64,000 nt of DNA, taken from Fischerella sp. PCC 9605. GTDB lineage: Bacteria > Cyanobacteriota > Cyanobacteriia > Cyanobacteriales > Nostocaceae. Shown here in pieces: positions 44,758-54,511 of the stretch. Each line of letters begins with the position of its first letter. Within the stretch, counting starts at the first letter, position 1. The notes beneath the pieces are model-generated. The model worked only from the letters and a program-made list of their open reading frames with translations, was not told the origin of the DNA and did not search any database. Location of the stretch: NCBI RefSeq assembly GCF_000517105.1, contig NZ_KI912151.1, positions 768,460 to 832,459 of the forward strand. Reading direction: 5' to 3'. The position numbers were made by a program, and so were the translations under genes.

Positions 44758-46113
44758 ATGGTTCAAACAAATGAAAAACCTCGTCAAGAATCGCTACGGG
44801 TGGTTATTGTTACCGAAAACGTATCGTTGCGGATGAGCGGAGAGACAAGCGTCCCATACTATTATTTTAAACTTATGCAAGCCCGCGGTCATGATGTCTG
44901 GATGGTTTGCCACGCCCGCACTAGGGATGAACTGCGAGAGATCTTTTCAGAGGAGATGTTCAAAAAAATTAGCTTTGTAGAAGATAATTGGCTGCAAGTC
45001 GCGATCTATAAGATGGGGCAGTTGTTTCCCTATCGAATAGAGGATTTGATTTTTGGCCAGATGATACACCTAATTACCCAATGGCAAGCTCGTTCGCGGG
45101 TAAAGCAACTCATCAAAGAACATCATATTTCCATTGTCTTTGAACCCACGCCCATTACTCCTAAAGGGCTAAGTTTCATGTACGATTTGGGCGTACCAGT
45201 CGCGATCGGACCGATGTGTGGTGGCTTAGAACTTCCTCCGGCGTTTCGCTATATGGACTCTCCCTTTACTCATTTCTTTATAGAAGCAGCCCGCTTTTTA
45301 TCTTGGATTGGACACCGTTTAGTACCTGGGAAATTAAAGGCTGATGTGTTACTCGTTGGCAACCAACGTACAGCCAAGGCTTTACCTCAAGGATACAGAG
45401 GTAAGGTGTATGAAGTGGTTGAAAGTGGGGTTGATCTTTCTCGTTGGAAGGGAATGAAAGCGAGAGAACCTCAGCCGGATCAGCCAGTTCGATTTGTTTT
45501 CTGCGGACGAATGGTGGATTGGAAAGGGGCACAGTTCTTAGTTGAAGCCTTTAAGCCGGTGGTAGAACAGACAAACTCTGTGCTGGAGTTGATTGGTGAT
45601 GGCGAACTCAAAGAGTCGATTGAAGCACGGGTTAAAGAATTAGGAATTCAAGACTCTGTAAACTTTCATGGTCGTATTCCTATTCAAGAGTGTATGAAGC
45701 TTTTCTGTGAAAGCGATGTCTATGTCATGCCTTCCCTACGAGAATGTGGCGGACTGGCATTATTAGAAGCGATGTCTGTCGGTTTGCCCGTTATTGCTGC
45801 TAAATGGGCGGGTCCGGTTGAATATTTGAATGATACTTGTAGCATTCTTGTCGAACCATCCTCTCAAGAAGACTTCATTAACGGTTTTGCTAAGGCAATG
45901 ATTACTTTAGCTAAATCACCAGAACAACGCCGTTGTCTAGGTGAAGGAAGTACACGACGGGTGACACAGAATTATTTTGACTGGGAATCTAAGACGGAAC
46001 GTGTCCTCGAAATTTTAAAAGAAACAGTTGCTTTAGCCTCTTCTAAAGTTCTCAAGAAAGTTTCTGAATTCACAGAAGTTCGTGAGAAGGACGGATTAAT
46101 CCATCCCAACTAA
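44758..46113 (+). CDS. Glycosyltransferase family 4
   Basis: 451 aa from ATG 44758 with GGAG 8 nt upstream; the frame is open 27 codons further up. A GT-B-fold transferase using a nucleotide sugar. Early segment VVIVTENVSLRMSGETSVPY near 15-35; C-terminal donor site with RFVFCGRMVDWKGAQFLVEA (about 245), LIGDGELK (about 278), and CESDVYVMPSLRECGGLALLEAMSVGLPVIA (about 320-350), which contains the E-x7-E motif. Likely acts in exopolysaccharide or glycolipid synthesis with its two neighbours. Confidence 0.93.
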   Translation: MVQTNEKPRQESLRVVIVTENVSLRMSGETSVPYYYFKLMQARGHDVWMVCHARTRDELREIFSEEMFKKISFVEDNWLQVAIYKMGQLFPYRIEDLIFGQMIHLITQWQARSRVKQLIKEHHISIVFEPTPITPKGLSFMYDLGVPVAIGPMCGGLELPPAFRYMDSPFTHFFIEAARFLSWIGHRLVPGKLKADVLLVGNQRTAKALPQGYRGKVYEVVESGVDLSRWKGMKAREPQPDQPVRFVFCGRMVDWKGAQFLVEAFKPVVEQTNSVLELIGDGELKESIEARVKELGIQDSVNFHGRIPIQECMKLFCESDVYVMPSLRECGGLALLEAMSVGLPVIAAKWAGPVEYLNDTCSILVEPSSQEDFINGFAKAMITLAKSPEQRRCLGEGSTRRVTQNYFDWESKTERVLEILKETVALASSKVLKKVSEFTEVREKDGLIHPN

Positions 46114-46441
46114 TGCGAATATTTTTAGAAATTTGCTATTCCTTATCCAGAGAGATTGAACAAAGTCACAGGGGCTAACACTAGCCCTTGTCTCGAAAAT
46201 AGGGATTGGGGATCGGGAATCGGGGATTGAGAATTGGAAGAAAACCCCTTGCCGATGCCCATTTCCCCATGGCCATCTTTCAAGACAGATGTGAATATCT
46301 CATACTTTGTACTTCAGCCTTTATATAAGCTGGTATCTATTGTGATATTGATCAGATGGTAATATTTCCTCTGCATATGTAAATTAAAAAACTGTAGAGT
46401 CGCGTAAACGTAGCTACTCTACAAAAATCTAATAACTGTTT
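46114..46441. repeat. Repeat-bearing spacer before pyrB
   Basis: TCGAAAATAGGGATTGGGGA with following heptads (46190-46275), and an imperfect palindrome of the TGTAGAG...CTCTACA family at 46394-46424, 18 bp before the pyrB start. No gene. Confidence 0.7.
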
Positions 46442-47431
46442 ATGCCGACTACTAATTGGACTCGCCACCACGTTCTTACACTCGCTGACTTTACCCCAGC
46501 TGAATACGACATCGTACTGCAAACCGCCGCCAGTTTTCAGGAGGTGCTATCACGGCGGACAAAGAAAGTGCCAACTTTACAGGGACAGGTGGTGGCAAAT
46601 TTATTTTTTGAACCTTCCACTCGCACTCGTAGCAGCTTTGAGCTTGCTGCCAAGCGCCTCTCGGCAGATACGCTGAACTTCGCCTCTGCTACCTCTTCGA
46701 TGACTAAAGGAGAGACTATTCTAGATACGGCCAAGACCTATTTGGCGATGGGAACTGATATAATGGTCATTCGCCATCGGGAGGCGGGAGTACCCAATGC
46801 GATCGCCGAGGAAATGGATCGTTTAGGTGTAAAAGTTAGCGTTCTCAACGCTGGTGATGGTCAACACGAGCATCCTTCTCAAGCTTTGCTAGACTTATTT
46901 ACTATCTGTACTCTGCTCGATCCAGATTACCCCCATCTGGAACTTCTTAAAGATAAAAAGATTGCTATTGTTGGGGATATTCTGCATTCACGTGTAGCGC
47001 GATCAAATATTTGGAGTTTCACCGCTAGTGGTGCAGAACTGCATTTAGCAGCACCACCCACTTTATTACCGAGATTATTTGCGGACTATGGCAAAAATAG
47101 GCCAGGTAAACTTTTTCTCCATTGGGAATTAGAACCTGCTTTAAGGGATGCTGATTTTGTCATGACCTTGCGTTTGCAAAAAGAACGCATGACAGTACAT
47201 TTGTTACCTTCTTTACGAGAATATCATCAGTTGTTTGGGCTCACACGTTCAAAACTGCAACTGTGCAAGCCCAATGTCAAAGTTTTGCATCCCGGCCCGG
47301 TAAATCGTGGTGTCGAAATTAGCTCTGACTTAATGGATGACCCAGAATTTAGCCTGATTCAGAACCAAGTTACCAGCGGTGTCGCCGTGCGTATGGCGCT
47401 ACTATATTTGCTAGGGAGTGGGAAGACTTGA
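46442..47431 (+). CDS. pyrB: Aspartate carbamoyltransferase catalytic subunit
   Basis: 329 aa catalysing the first committed step of pyrimidine synthesis. The carbamoyl-phosphate loop [19 protein letters not shown] lies near residue 56; [15 protein letters not shown] near 138 and [14 protein letters not shown] near 178 form the aspartate site; [12 protein letters not shown] near 282 is also typical. All present, normal length. No regulatory subunit gene is nearby, as usual in cyanobacteria. Confidence 0.97.
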   Translation: MPTTNWTRHHVLTLADFTPAEYDIVLQTAASFQEVLSRRTKKVPTLQGQVVANLFFEPSTRTRSSFELAAKRLSADTLNFASATSSMTKGETILDTAKTYLAMGTDIMVIRHREAGVPNAIAEEMDRLGVKVSVLNAGDGQHEHPSQALLDLFTICTLLDPDYPHLELLKDKKIAIVGDILHSRVARSNIWSFTASGAELHLAAPPTLLPRLFADYGKNRPGKLFLHWELEPALRDADFVMTLRLQKERMTVHLLPSLREYHQLFGLTRSKLQLCKPNVKVLHPGPVNRGVEISSDLMDDPEFSLIQNQVTSGVAVRMALLYLLGSGKT

Positions 47432-48259
47432 TACTCCCGCGGCCAAGTAGTGGACGTAGTTAAATATAAGATAAAACTTTTGTTCGTAGTGTAGACGCCC
47501 GTCAAGGCGGCTTCCCGTGGGGTAGGATTTATCGCTCTAGGCAAGGGTTTAAAGCGGCTCAAGCCCTTACTACGAGCTTTTATTTAATTGAGTCTTTCTA
47601 CTTTATAAAAATATCGCTGCCGCTCGTTTTTATAAAAAGCCGTGGAATTCTTGGATCGTTGAACTCCACTCTAGTTTTGCATGATACTGCAATTTTTCTA
47701 CTACTCTCCTCTTGTATGGAAATGTGCAAATTACTGTTTTATATCGGGTACGGGGTTCTATAGCTGTGATTTTACTGTCGGAATCAAAAATGATAAAAGT
47801 GTCATTATATACATATGTATCCTTGTAATGTATGTGACTAAATCTCAATTTAAAAAAACACCACATCACTGTAATATTACTGTAAAGACAGATATTTTTT
47901 TTACACAAAAAAACTTATTCGCAAAAAGCTGTATTAGTATGTAAATACACAGTGAATTTACTTAAGTTTGTGTTTTGAATTACTTAAGTAATTTGACTGC
48001 TTACAATAGCTGTGCAGGCTATGATGACAAAGAATTTACTTCTTCTCTTTGTTGGCATGACGTCTGTGTTGATACTAAAAAGTGCCATCGCTGTCATGTA
48101 TGGTATGCAAAGTTAATATTTAGAAAAGTTACTTTTGACACCACAGTATTTACAAAGAGAGAAGAAAAACTTACGGGAGTTAGTTATTTTTACTACTCCT
48201 GATGTCACAGCAAGGCACGGCACAATCAACGTAATTTTGTGTAACTAAGGAGCATTTCA
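47432..48259. other. 0.83 kb spacer with one dispersed repeat
   Basis: TGTAGACGCCCGTCAAGGCGGCTTCCCG-type repeat at 47490-47527, a possible hairpin (AAGGGTTT...AAGCCCTT) at 47541-47567 and then AT-rich DNA. Overlapping ORFs on both strands at 47630-48202 look random. AAGGAG at 48248-48253 is the ribosome binding site of the next gene. Confidence 0.45.
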
Positions 48260-48625
48260 ATGCAATTCAACAAAAAACTAGCTATTATCCTGGCTGCTGC
48301 TTCTGCTAGTGTTCTTGGTTTTGGTTCCATTGCTTCTGCTGGTGAAGGTGGTGCTGCTGCTGCCACTTCCTTTACTGTTACAGGTGGTGAGGTAACAGGT
48401 GGTGCTGCTGCTGGTGCTGTTGGTAAACAGAACGCTGGTGCTTATGCTACTAATAATGGCTCTAGCAACACAGCCGGTGCTATAGGAACTGCTGGTACGT
48501 TAGATATAAATGGAAGCAATATTAACGCCGGCGTAGAGGCAACTAACAGACTGGGAACTGCACAAGCTAACGGTTTAGAGAATGACGTTACAACTCCCCT
48601 TGGTACTGATAGCATCGAGCAGTAA
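48260..48625 (+). CDS. Small secreted Gly/Ala/Asn-rich protein
   Basis: 121 aa with AAGGAG 6 nt upstream. Signal peptide 1-27 (KLAIILAAASASVLGFGSIASA). The mature 94 residues are Gly/Ala/Thr/Asn-rich without Cys or aromatic clusters (GGEVTGGAAAGAVGKQNAGA, SSNTAGAIGTAGTLDINGS), with loosely repeated GGxxTGG and N-A-G units that favour beta-stacking. No family recognised. Similar in style to the secreted cluster at 21.6-24.3 kb but with a different sequence. Extracellular or surface role is inferred from composition. Confidence 0.75.
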   Translation: MQFNKKLAIILAAASASVLGFGSIASAGEGGAAAATSFTVTGGEVTGGAAAGAVGKQNAGAYATNNGSSNTAGAIGTAGTLDINGSNINAGVEATNRLGTAQANGLENDVTTPLGTDSIEQ

Positions 48626-48950
48626 TCATCTACTTAACTAACAGCGTTTTTCACCTTCGCTGCTAGAAGCCTTCTGTTTTCTAAAGGTGGATTAGGAAGA
48701 AGATGATTAGGGGGTAAAAAGTGCATCTCGACCAATATCAGGGGTCAGACTGATGTGGCAGTAGGATGCTAACCACCCTAACCTGTTCTGTTTGTATTTT
48801 TCACTCAGAGATGCAAGGCAATGCCTTGCGTCTCTTACTTATCATATCAATATATATTAACAAATGTCAGTATAAAGTCACACAAAGCTCGGTTTGTAGC
48901 GATCGCTTTAGCGCCAACTACCAACCCCTCAAATCAAAACACAGATCCCC

Positions 48951-49117
48951 GACTTCTTAGAGGATGCAGCTGGCGAATCAGGGGTGAAACCCCTCATCAA
49001 CGATTTTTCGTTATCCCACCAAATGTAGAGACGCGCCATGGCGCGTCTCTACAAACCAAATTGTGGGCGAATGAGGGGTCAGACCTACCATTCGCCAGCT
49101 GTATCCTTAGAGAAGTT
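48951..49117. mobile_element. MITE-like inverted-repeat element
   Basis: Outer arms of about 29 bp (left 48950-48978, right 49090-49118) match as inverted repeats at 24 of 29 positions and share CAGCTGGCGAAT/ATTCGCCAGCTG perfectly. Inside lie AGGGGTGAAACCCCT and the perfect 30-bp TGTAGAGACGCG palindrome (49024-49053). No target-site duplication is obvious. The rest of the 48626-49307 gap shows no gene. Confidence 0.55.
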
Positions 49118-49307
49118 GAGGATCTTACTCCTCTTTTGTCACTTTGGGAGAATCCAATAGCCCAAACGGTTACGGGGCTTTAGTTTCCACTTTTTGTCTA
49201 TAAATTTTAGTTTTTATTAGAAAATAAAGCCTCAAACCTTGATTAAATCAAAGTCTGGTGAATTTGGCTGAGATTATTGTTTTCCGAGAGTGACAAAACA
49301 GGGTTAC

Positions 49308-51776
49308 TCATAGATTTCCTCTTAAGAAAATTGTAAACACGTTATCAGTGAACCCCAATTCATTTCCCGAAGGGTCACTTCCCAAGCGATACTCATTGTT
49401 AGCCCAAGACACGCTTAGTGTTGGACTATTCCTGTTATTACCCAATTTCAATACCGCCCCAGCTCCATAGCGAGAGCGGGTAGAATTTTCATTAATGGGA
49501 GTGTAATATGCAGAGATGCGAAAATTATCACTCAAGCTAATTGCCAAATCTGCTATCAATGTATTCTCAGTAGAATAGGGTAAAACATCGCCCACGTAAT
49601 TGAGTAACCCCAGGGAAATAGATCCAATGTTAGCCTTAGCTGCGAAGGTGAGTGAATTTACCGTATCATTCTGGTGATTGTCTCGGTCAATGGCATAATT
49701 GAACCCAGAAGATAGAACGAAATTAGCATTCCGACTGAGGGAGATTGTTTTACTAACACCACCTAGCACGTTACTATAGTAGTCCTTGTCTGGGTTTAGA
49801 TAGGCGATCGCACCTCCTGAAAATGTCCATCCATTTCCGGTACTCTTGTTAATATCTACGCCAAGATAAGCCTTCATTTCTTCTGTCGCAATCACACCAG
49901 TATAATATTGGAAAATATTTTTTGTGCCTGTAATATTGCCAGTGAAGCTAACATGAGGTACATAATTCGTGGTTTCTCTGTGTTTGATAGTTGTAATATA
50001 GTTAGCTTCTTGGTTAAACAACTTGACATATATTTGAGCGTAAAAATTATTCAAATTTGCTGTAGAAAAACTTTCATCATTGACAACAGAAAGAAAACTT
50101 ATATCACTATTAGAACTAGAACCCCCTTCTGCACCGTCAGTAAATATCACTTCCGGAGGACTAATTGTTTCATAACGACCGTTAATAGAATAACTACGCT
50201 TAATTACTGGCGAAGCCCCTATCCAGATACCATTAAAACTACCAGGAGGAACTTGATTTAAGTTTTGCAAATTTTCTGGCGGATGTTTAGCTTTACCGAT
50301 ACCAGCATAATAAAAAGTCAAACTATTAGCGGGTAGTCGCACATTATTAGCCGCAAAAAATAAATTATTGTTGACATTGAATTTACGCTTTGACCCTGGT
50401 TTTAATTGTGGTATTGCATCAGGCAACAATAAATTTCCTAATTGTAAAGCAGAATTCAACAGGGTATTTTCATCGTTTAAAACTAAACCAAAACCGCGCA
50501 CCGTGCGACCAATTACAGCTTCACTGTCATTGGCTTTGACAATTTGGCGCACGGTAGAATAAAGTGCTACGGGTGTATTCTGAATTTCTTCACTTCTGGT
50601 GACGGTTGTTTTATCCCCTTGGCGATTACCGAGTAAAGCACCTGTTTTTGGGAAGAAAAAATCTACACCAACAGCTTGACTATTTACTCCATTCTGATAG
50701 CCTGGTTCCTGAATTGCTGCCAATGATTCTGCTGTTAATACTTCCCCTAAGTTAGAAGATTGTGTTATTTGTCTTGGGATTAAGGAATCCGGATCGATGC
50801 TATTTCTGTCAGTTGCCACACCAGGAGTATATGTACATATATCTTCTGGATTCTTATCTGGAAATATACAGGAAGCTGTCAAGCTTAACTGTAATTCTGT
50901 ACCCAATAAAGTCTGAGGTTCTTTTAGCGAAACGGTAATTTCTCTTGATTTTGTTACTGTTCGCAGTTGTAAGTAATCTCCTGCTAAATCTAGCGTTAAA
51001 ATTTTATCTTTGCTCAAATTTTGTTCAATTTGATTGTTGAGTTTTATAACACCATTCACATTGAAATTAGTATTTTGAGCATCGCCAAAACTAGCACTTG
51101 TAATTATTTCTGCGCCTGTTAAATGGTTAATGAATGTATCATTCAACGGGATGGTTGTAGTCAAGGGACTAACTTTCTTCTTGTCTACACCCCGGGGAGG
51201 AATAATATATTTTGGATCTTTGTGGGAAGTATCTCGCGGCTTTTCTTGTGTAGCCTGTTTATCTAGTTCTGCAACGAGAGGTAGGTTATTCGCTGAATGA
51301 AGTTTTGGGGATATTTGCTTGGTTTGCAATTCTAACACTGTAGGTTGTGGTTGCAGTTCGGGGGAACTAAATTCAGGTTTTCCAATGTGATCGGGATTAC
51401 AAGGTTTTCCTAGGCGTTTCTTTTGTTCTAAATCTATGACTTTAGTAAATTCTGGTTGTCCAATGTTGCTAGGAATACAAGATTCCGCAGTGTTAATTTT
51501 CTGTTCTAAATCTGCAACCTTTGTTTGCGGAAGGGGAATACTGTTTAATTCTGGCTGTGCTGCTAAAGTTTCCGGTTCAGCAATTGGCGCGGGAACTTCT
51601 GCTTCTGGCGTTACTGGATTCTCGGAAGACAGATTGGACGGCAATTCCGCTTTACTCGCATTGTTTAGACTATCCCAGTTCTGTGCATCTGTTTGTGCCC
51701 AAGTTGCTTTAGGAATAAAAACGGCTGTGGAAGTAAAACATAATGCCAACTTTAATTTATTAGTAACAGCAATCAT
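49308..51776 (-). CDS. Large secreted, probable outer-membrane protein
   Basis: 822 aa from ATG 51776; an upstream ATG at 51812 gives a poorer signal peptide. Signal peptide 1-28 (LALCFTSTAVFIPKATWAQ). Residues 30-200 are a Pro/Glu/Gln-rich linker with two copies of a unit like KVADLEQKINTAESCIPSNI / KVIDLEQKKRLGKPCNPDHI. Residues about 215-590 form a beta-rich domain (LTGAEIITSASFGDAQNTNF...). The last 220 residues show alternating beta-strands (FSGGAIAYLNP, LSVSWANNEYRLG) ending in FTIFLRGNL, consistent with a barrel but without a C-terminal Phe. No known family. Function unknown. Divergent from the ArsR-Clp_N regulator. Confidence 0.8.
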   Translation of the reverse strand: MIAVTNKLKLALCFTSTAVFIPKATWAQTDAQNWDSLNNASKAELPSNLSSENPVTPEAEVPAPIAEPETLAAQPELNSIPLPQTKVADLEQKINTAESCIPSNIGQPEFTKVIDLEQKKRLGKPCNPDHIGKPEFSSPELQPQPTVLELQTKQISPKLHSANNLPLVAELDKQATQEKPRDTSHKDPKYIIPPRGVDKKKVSPLTTTIPLNDTFINHLTGAEIITSASFGDAQNTNFNVNGVIKLNNQIEQNLSKDKILTLDLAGDYLQLRTVTKSREITVSLKEPQTLLGTELQLSLTASCIFPDKNPEDICTYTPGVATDRNSIDPDSLIPRQITQSSNLGEVLTAESLAAIQEPGYQNGVNSQAVGVDFFFPKTGALLGNRQGDKTTVTRSEEIQNTPVALYSTVRQIVKANDSEAVIGRTVRGFGLVLNDENTLLNSALQLGNLLLPDAIPQLKPGSKRKFNVNNNLFFAANNVRLPANSLTFYYAGIGKAKHPPENLQNLNQVPPGSFNGIWIGASPVIKRSYSINGRYETISPPEVIFTDGAEGGSSSNSDISFLSVVNDESFSTANLNNFYAQIYVKLFNQEANYITTIKHRETTNYVPHVSFTGNITGTKNIFQYYTGVIATEEMKAYLGVDINKSTGNGWTFSGGAIAYLNPDKDYYSNVLGGVSKTISLSRNANFVLSSGFNYAIDRDNHQNDTVNSLTFAAKANIGSISLGLLNYVGDVLPYSTENTLIADLAISLSDNFRISAYYTPINENSTRSRYGAGAVLKLGNNRNSPTLSVSWANNEYRLGSDPSGNELGFTDNVFTIFLRGNL

Positions 51777-51933
51777 TAATGTGATGTAATTATTTTGACA
51801 AATATTTGCCAATTCACTGTTACTAAACAGTTCTGCTGATTCCGTATATTTTTTACTACAAGCGTTGGTTTTTACAGTATCTTTACTTATAAAGAAGCAT
51901 TTTTTATACTTTTATCAAAAAATAAATTACCCA

Positions 51934-51970
51934 GTAGGGTGTGTTAACGCGACAGCGTAACGCACCCTAC
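51934..51970. repeat. GTAGGGTG...CACCCTAC palindrome
   Basis: GTAGGGTGTGTTAACGC and GCGTAACGCACCCTAC flank a 4-nt loop, pairing with few mismatches. A common cyanobacterial dispersed palindrome, here in the divergent promoter region. Confidence 0.75.
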
Positions 51971-52046
51971 AACCATTGGTTGGATATTGTTTGAATTGGA
52001 AGTCCCTAATATGAATATTGATTTGTCTATTCTACGTATTTCTGTT

Positions 52047-52056
52047 ATTCTAGAAT
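52047..52056. promoter_or_regulatory. Possible operator at the start of the ArsR-Clp_N gene
   Basis: ATTCTAGAAT, a perfect 10-bp palindrome ending 1 bp before the ATG of the ArsR fusion gene. Such genes often autoregulate. There is no ribosome binding site, so the transcript may be leaderless. Evidence is position and symmetry alone. Confidence 0.2.
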
Positions 52057-52057
52057 T

Positions 52058-52924
52058 ATGGAAATAAACGATACGGCTCGATATGCAGATATCTTTGCTG
52101 CATTGGGGTCGGAGCCAAGATTGGAAATAATGCGACTGCTGTTTGCAGCTTATCCGGACGGGATGACTGTAGGTGAGATTCAGGAAAAGCTAAAAATTCC
52201 GAACTCAACCTTATCTCATCATTTGGAGAAACTGCGGATTGAGGGATTAGTGAATTGCCAAAAAGAAAAGCAATTTCTGCGGTACTCAGCGAACGCTGAG
52301 ACGATGGAGGATTTGCTGGCTTTTTTATCGACAGGGAGAACTAAAAGCGAACTCTTTCGCAACGTCTCCAACGAAAGCACCCTCGAAGCAGTCAACAATA
52401 CATCGACGCAGGAAGGGTTTATGTTTGAAAAATTTTTTGAGTCTATATTTGAAAAACTCTTTGGGTTTGTATCTGACAAATTCAGTCTTAAAGGTTTTGA
52501 AAGATTCACCCAAAAAGCGATTACAGCCATCTTGTTTGCCCAAGGTGAATCTCGCCGCTTGGGACATGGATATGTTGGTACTGAACAGCTTTTAGTAGGA
52601 TTAGTTGGAGAAGGTAGCGGCTTTGCGTCTCAGTTTCTCACCTCTGTAGGGGTAAACTTGGAAAATGTAAAGATTGAGGAAGAAAAAATTGTTGGCAGAG
52701 GTAGAGGATTAACGCCTGTAGATATTCCCTTCACACCTAGAGCTAAGCAAGTGTTAGAACTAGCGGTTGAAGAGTCACGACAACTCGGTCACAACTATAT
52801 TGGTACAGAACATTTGCTATTAGGTATTCTCCGTGAGGGAGGGGGAGCAGCAATTAGGATTTTGCAAAATCTGGGGGTAGACTTAGTTTCTTTGGAACAA
52901 AGACTGCGGAGAGGTTTGACATGA
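52058..52924 (+). CDS. ArsR-type HTH fused to ClpC N-terminal (Clp R) domain
   Basis: 288 aa in two clear parts. Residues 7-95 are an ArsR/SmtB winged helix ([20 protein letters not shown], then [29 protein letters not shown]) without the metal-binding cysteine motif of ArsR/SmtB sensors. After a linker (about 96-147), residues about 148-288 are two Clp R repeats close to cyanobacterial Clp[31 protein letters not shown], then [37 protein letters not shown]. No ATPase module follows. In ClpC this domain binds adaptors or phosphorylated substrates, so here it may be the sensory module of a repressor (inference). The partner and targets are unknown; the divergent outer-membrane gene is the first candidate. 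Confidence 0.9.
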   Translation: MEINDTARYADIFAALGSEPRLEIMRLLFAAYPDGMTVGEIQEKLKIPNSTLSHHLEKLRIEGLVNCQKEKQFLRYSANAETMEDLLAFLSTGRTKSELFRNVSNESTLEAVNNTSTQEGFMFEKFFESIFEKLFGFVSDKFSLKGFERFTQKAITAILFAQGESRRLGHGYVGTEQLLVGLVGEGSGFASQFLTSVGVNLENVKIEEEKIVGRGRGLTPVDIPFTPRAKQVLELAVEESRQLGHNYIGTEHLLLGILREGGGAAIRILQNLGVDLVSLEQRLRRGLT

Positions 52925-53190
52925 ACTACCTCTGATAACTTGGTAGGGCTTTGCGTAAAAGAGTGGCAGTTTTAAACGCAGAGGAACGCAAAGTGAACGC
53001 GGAGGGGCGCAGAGTCTTTCCAAATTTAATTCGTTACGAATTTGTGCAATGTTGTATTTAGCGTTTACATAGTCGATAATAAATAGCTCCAGAAATTGCT
53101 AGTACAGTTGGTTAAAAAACTCTTCAACAGATTTTTGTACCACAAAATAAATCTATAATCACAAAGGCGCAGAGTACGCAGAAACTGAAA

Positions 53191-54381
53191 ATGAAGAAAT
53201 TAACAGATAATTCAATCAAGCTGCCACAAAAATTGATGTTGTTGGGTTCGGGAGAACTGGGTAAAGAATTTGTAATTGCTGCTCAGCGCCTTGGTAATTA
53301 TGTAATTGCTGTTGATCGCTATGAAAATGCCCCAGCGATGCAAGTTGCTGATGATTCCGAAGTAATTTCGATGTTAAGTGCTGATGATTTAGAAAGAATT
53401 GTTAACAAGCATCAGCCGGATTTCATCATTCCAGAAATTGAAGCTATTAAAACAGAAAAATTGCTGGAATTTGAAGAACGGGGAATTACAGTTATCCCGA
53501 CAGCAGCGGCGACTAACTATACAATGAATCGAGACAGAATTAGGGAACTTGCTCATAAACAGTTAGGCATCAGAACTGCAAAATATGGTTATGCCTCCAC
53601 TTTAGAAGAGTTGGTTGCTGTTTCTGATGAAATTGGTTTTCCCAATGTTGTCAAACCTGTAATGTCCTCTTCTGGTAAAGGACAATCTGTAGTCAAAGAT
53701 CAAGGAGAAGTTGAGAAAGCCTGGAATTATGCGATCGCAGGTTCTAGGGGTGACACTCAGAAAGTAATCGTTGAAGAATTTATTGATTTTGAAGTTGAGA
53801 TTACTTTACTGACGATTAAGCAGTGGAATGAACCGACTTTATTCTGTCTTCCTATTGGTCATCGTCAAGAAAGAGGAGATTACCAGGAATCTTGGCAACC
53901 AGCAGGAATTTCGGAACAAATGACATCGCAAGCGCAGGCGATCGCCAAAAAAGTGACTGATGCTTTGGGAGGGGCTGGAATCTTTGGAGTTGAATTTTTT
54001 ATTACCAAAGATGAAGTCATTTTTTCTGAACTTTCACCTAGACCCCACGATACGGGAATGGTAACGTTAATCTCGCAAAATCTCAATGAATTTGAACTGC
54101 ATTTAAGAGCAATTTTAGGTTTGCCAATTCCGCATATAGAACAGTTGGGGCCTTCTGCAAGTGCTGTGATTTTAGCTTCAGAAAAGTTAGATGCAATTGT
54201 TTATACAGGAATAGCAGAGGCTTTGTCAGAAAAAGATGTAGATATTAAGCTATTTGGTAAACCTAATGCCCATCCATATCGACGTATGGGGGTAGCTTTA
54301 GCTAAAGGAAGCAACATTCAACAAGCGCGGGAAAAAGCTATAGCAGCTGCAAGTAAAATCAAACTTGAAAGTAGGGCTTAG
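53191..54381 (+). CDS. purT: Formate-dependent phosphoribosylglycinamide formyltransferase
   Basis: 396 aa ATP-grasp enzyme that formylates GAR using formate and ATP in purine synthesis. N-terminal LMLLGSGELGKEFVIAAQRLG (about 15-35), VDRYENAPAMQVADDSEVI near 50, the ATP-grasp core PNVVKPVMSSSGKGQSVVKD near 152, metal residues in GVEFFITKDEVIFSELSPRPHDTGMVTL (about 265-292), and C-terminal KPNAHPYRRMGVALA near 350. All typical. No ribosome binding site is evident. The upstream 250 bp holds repeat fragments (GCAGAGGAACGC... and GGCGCAGAGTACGCAG). Confidence 0.97.
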   Translation: MKKLTDNSIKLPQKLMLLGSGELGKEFVIAAQRLGNYVIAVDRYENAPAMQVADDSEVISMLSADDLERIVNKHQPDFIIPEIEAIKTEKLLEFEERGITVIPTAAATNYTMNRDRIRELAHKQLGIRTAKYGYASTLEELVAVSDEIGFPNVVKPVMSSSGKGQSVVKDQGEVEKAWNYAIAGSRGDTQKVIVEEFIDFEVEITLLTIKQWNEPTLFCLPIGHRQERGDYQESWQPAGISEQMTSQAQAIAKKVTDALGGAGIFGVEFFITKDEVIFSELSPRPHDTGMVTLISQNLNEFELHLRAILGLPIPHIEQLGPSASAVILASEKLDAIVYTGIAEALSEKDVDIKLFGKPNAHPYRRMGVALAKGSNIQQAREKAIAAASKIKLESRA

Positions 54382-54426
54382 GGACTATCCCTGTCAAAGT
54401 ACAACCCTCAACATCAAGTTTTCTTT

Positions 54427-54487
54427 GTGTCTTAGTGTCTTGGTGGTTCAAAAATAAATTTTATTAACCACCAAGACACTAAGACAC
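54427..54487. terminator. 22-bp perfect inverted repeat between convergent purT and ccs1
   Basis: GTGTCTTAGTGTCTTGGTGG (plus TT) pairs perfectly with its complement across a 17-nt AT-rich loop. Likely a bidirectional terminator derived from the dispersed TTGGTGTCTTGG family (compare 30521-30566). Confidence 0.65.
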
Positions 54488-54511
54488 CAAGTAAAATCAC
54501 AAAGAGATAAT

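Noticed and set aside
47630-48202. ORFs on both strands between pyrB and the small secreted gene
   Set aside because: Overlapping, AT-driven composition, no initiation signals and no recognisable motifs.
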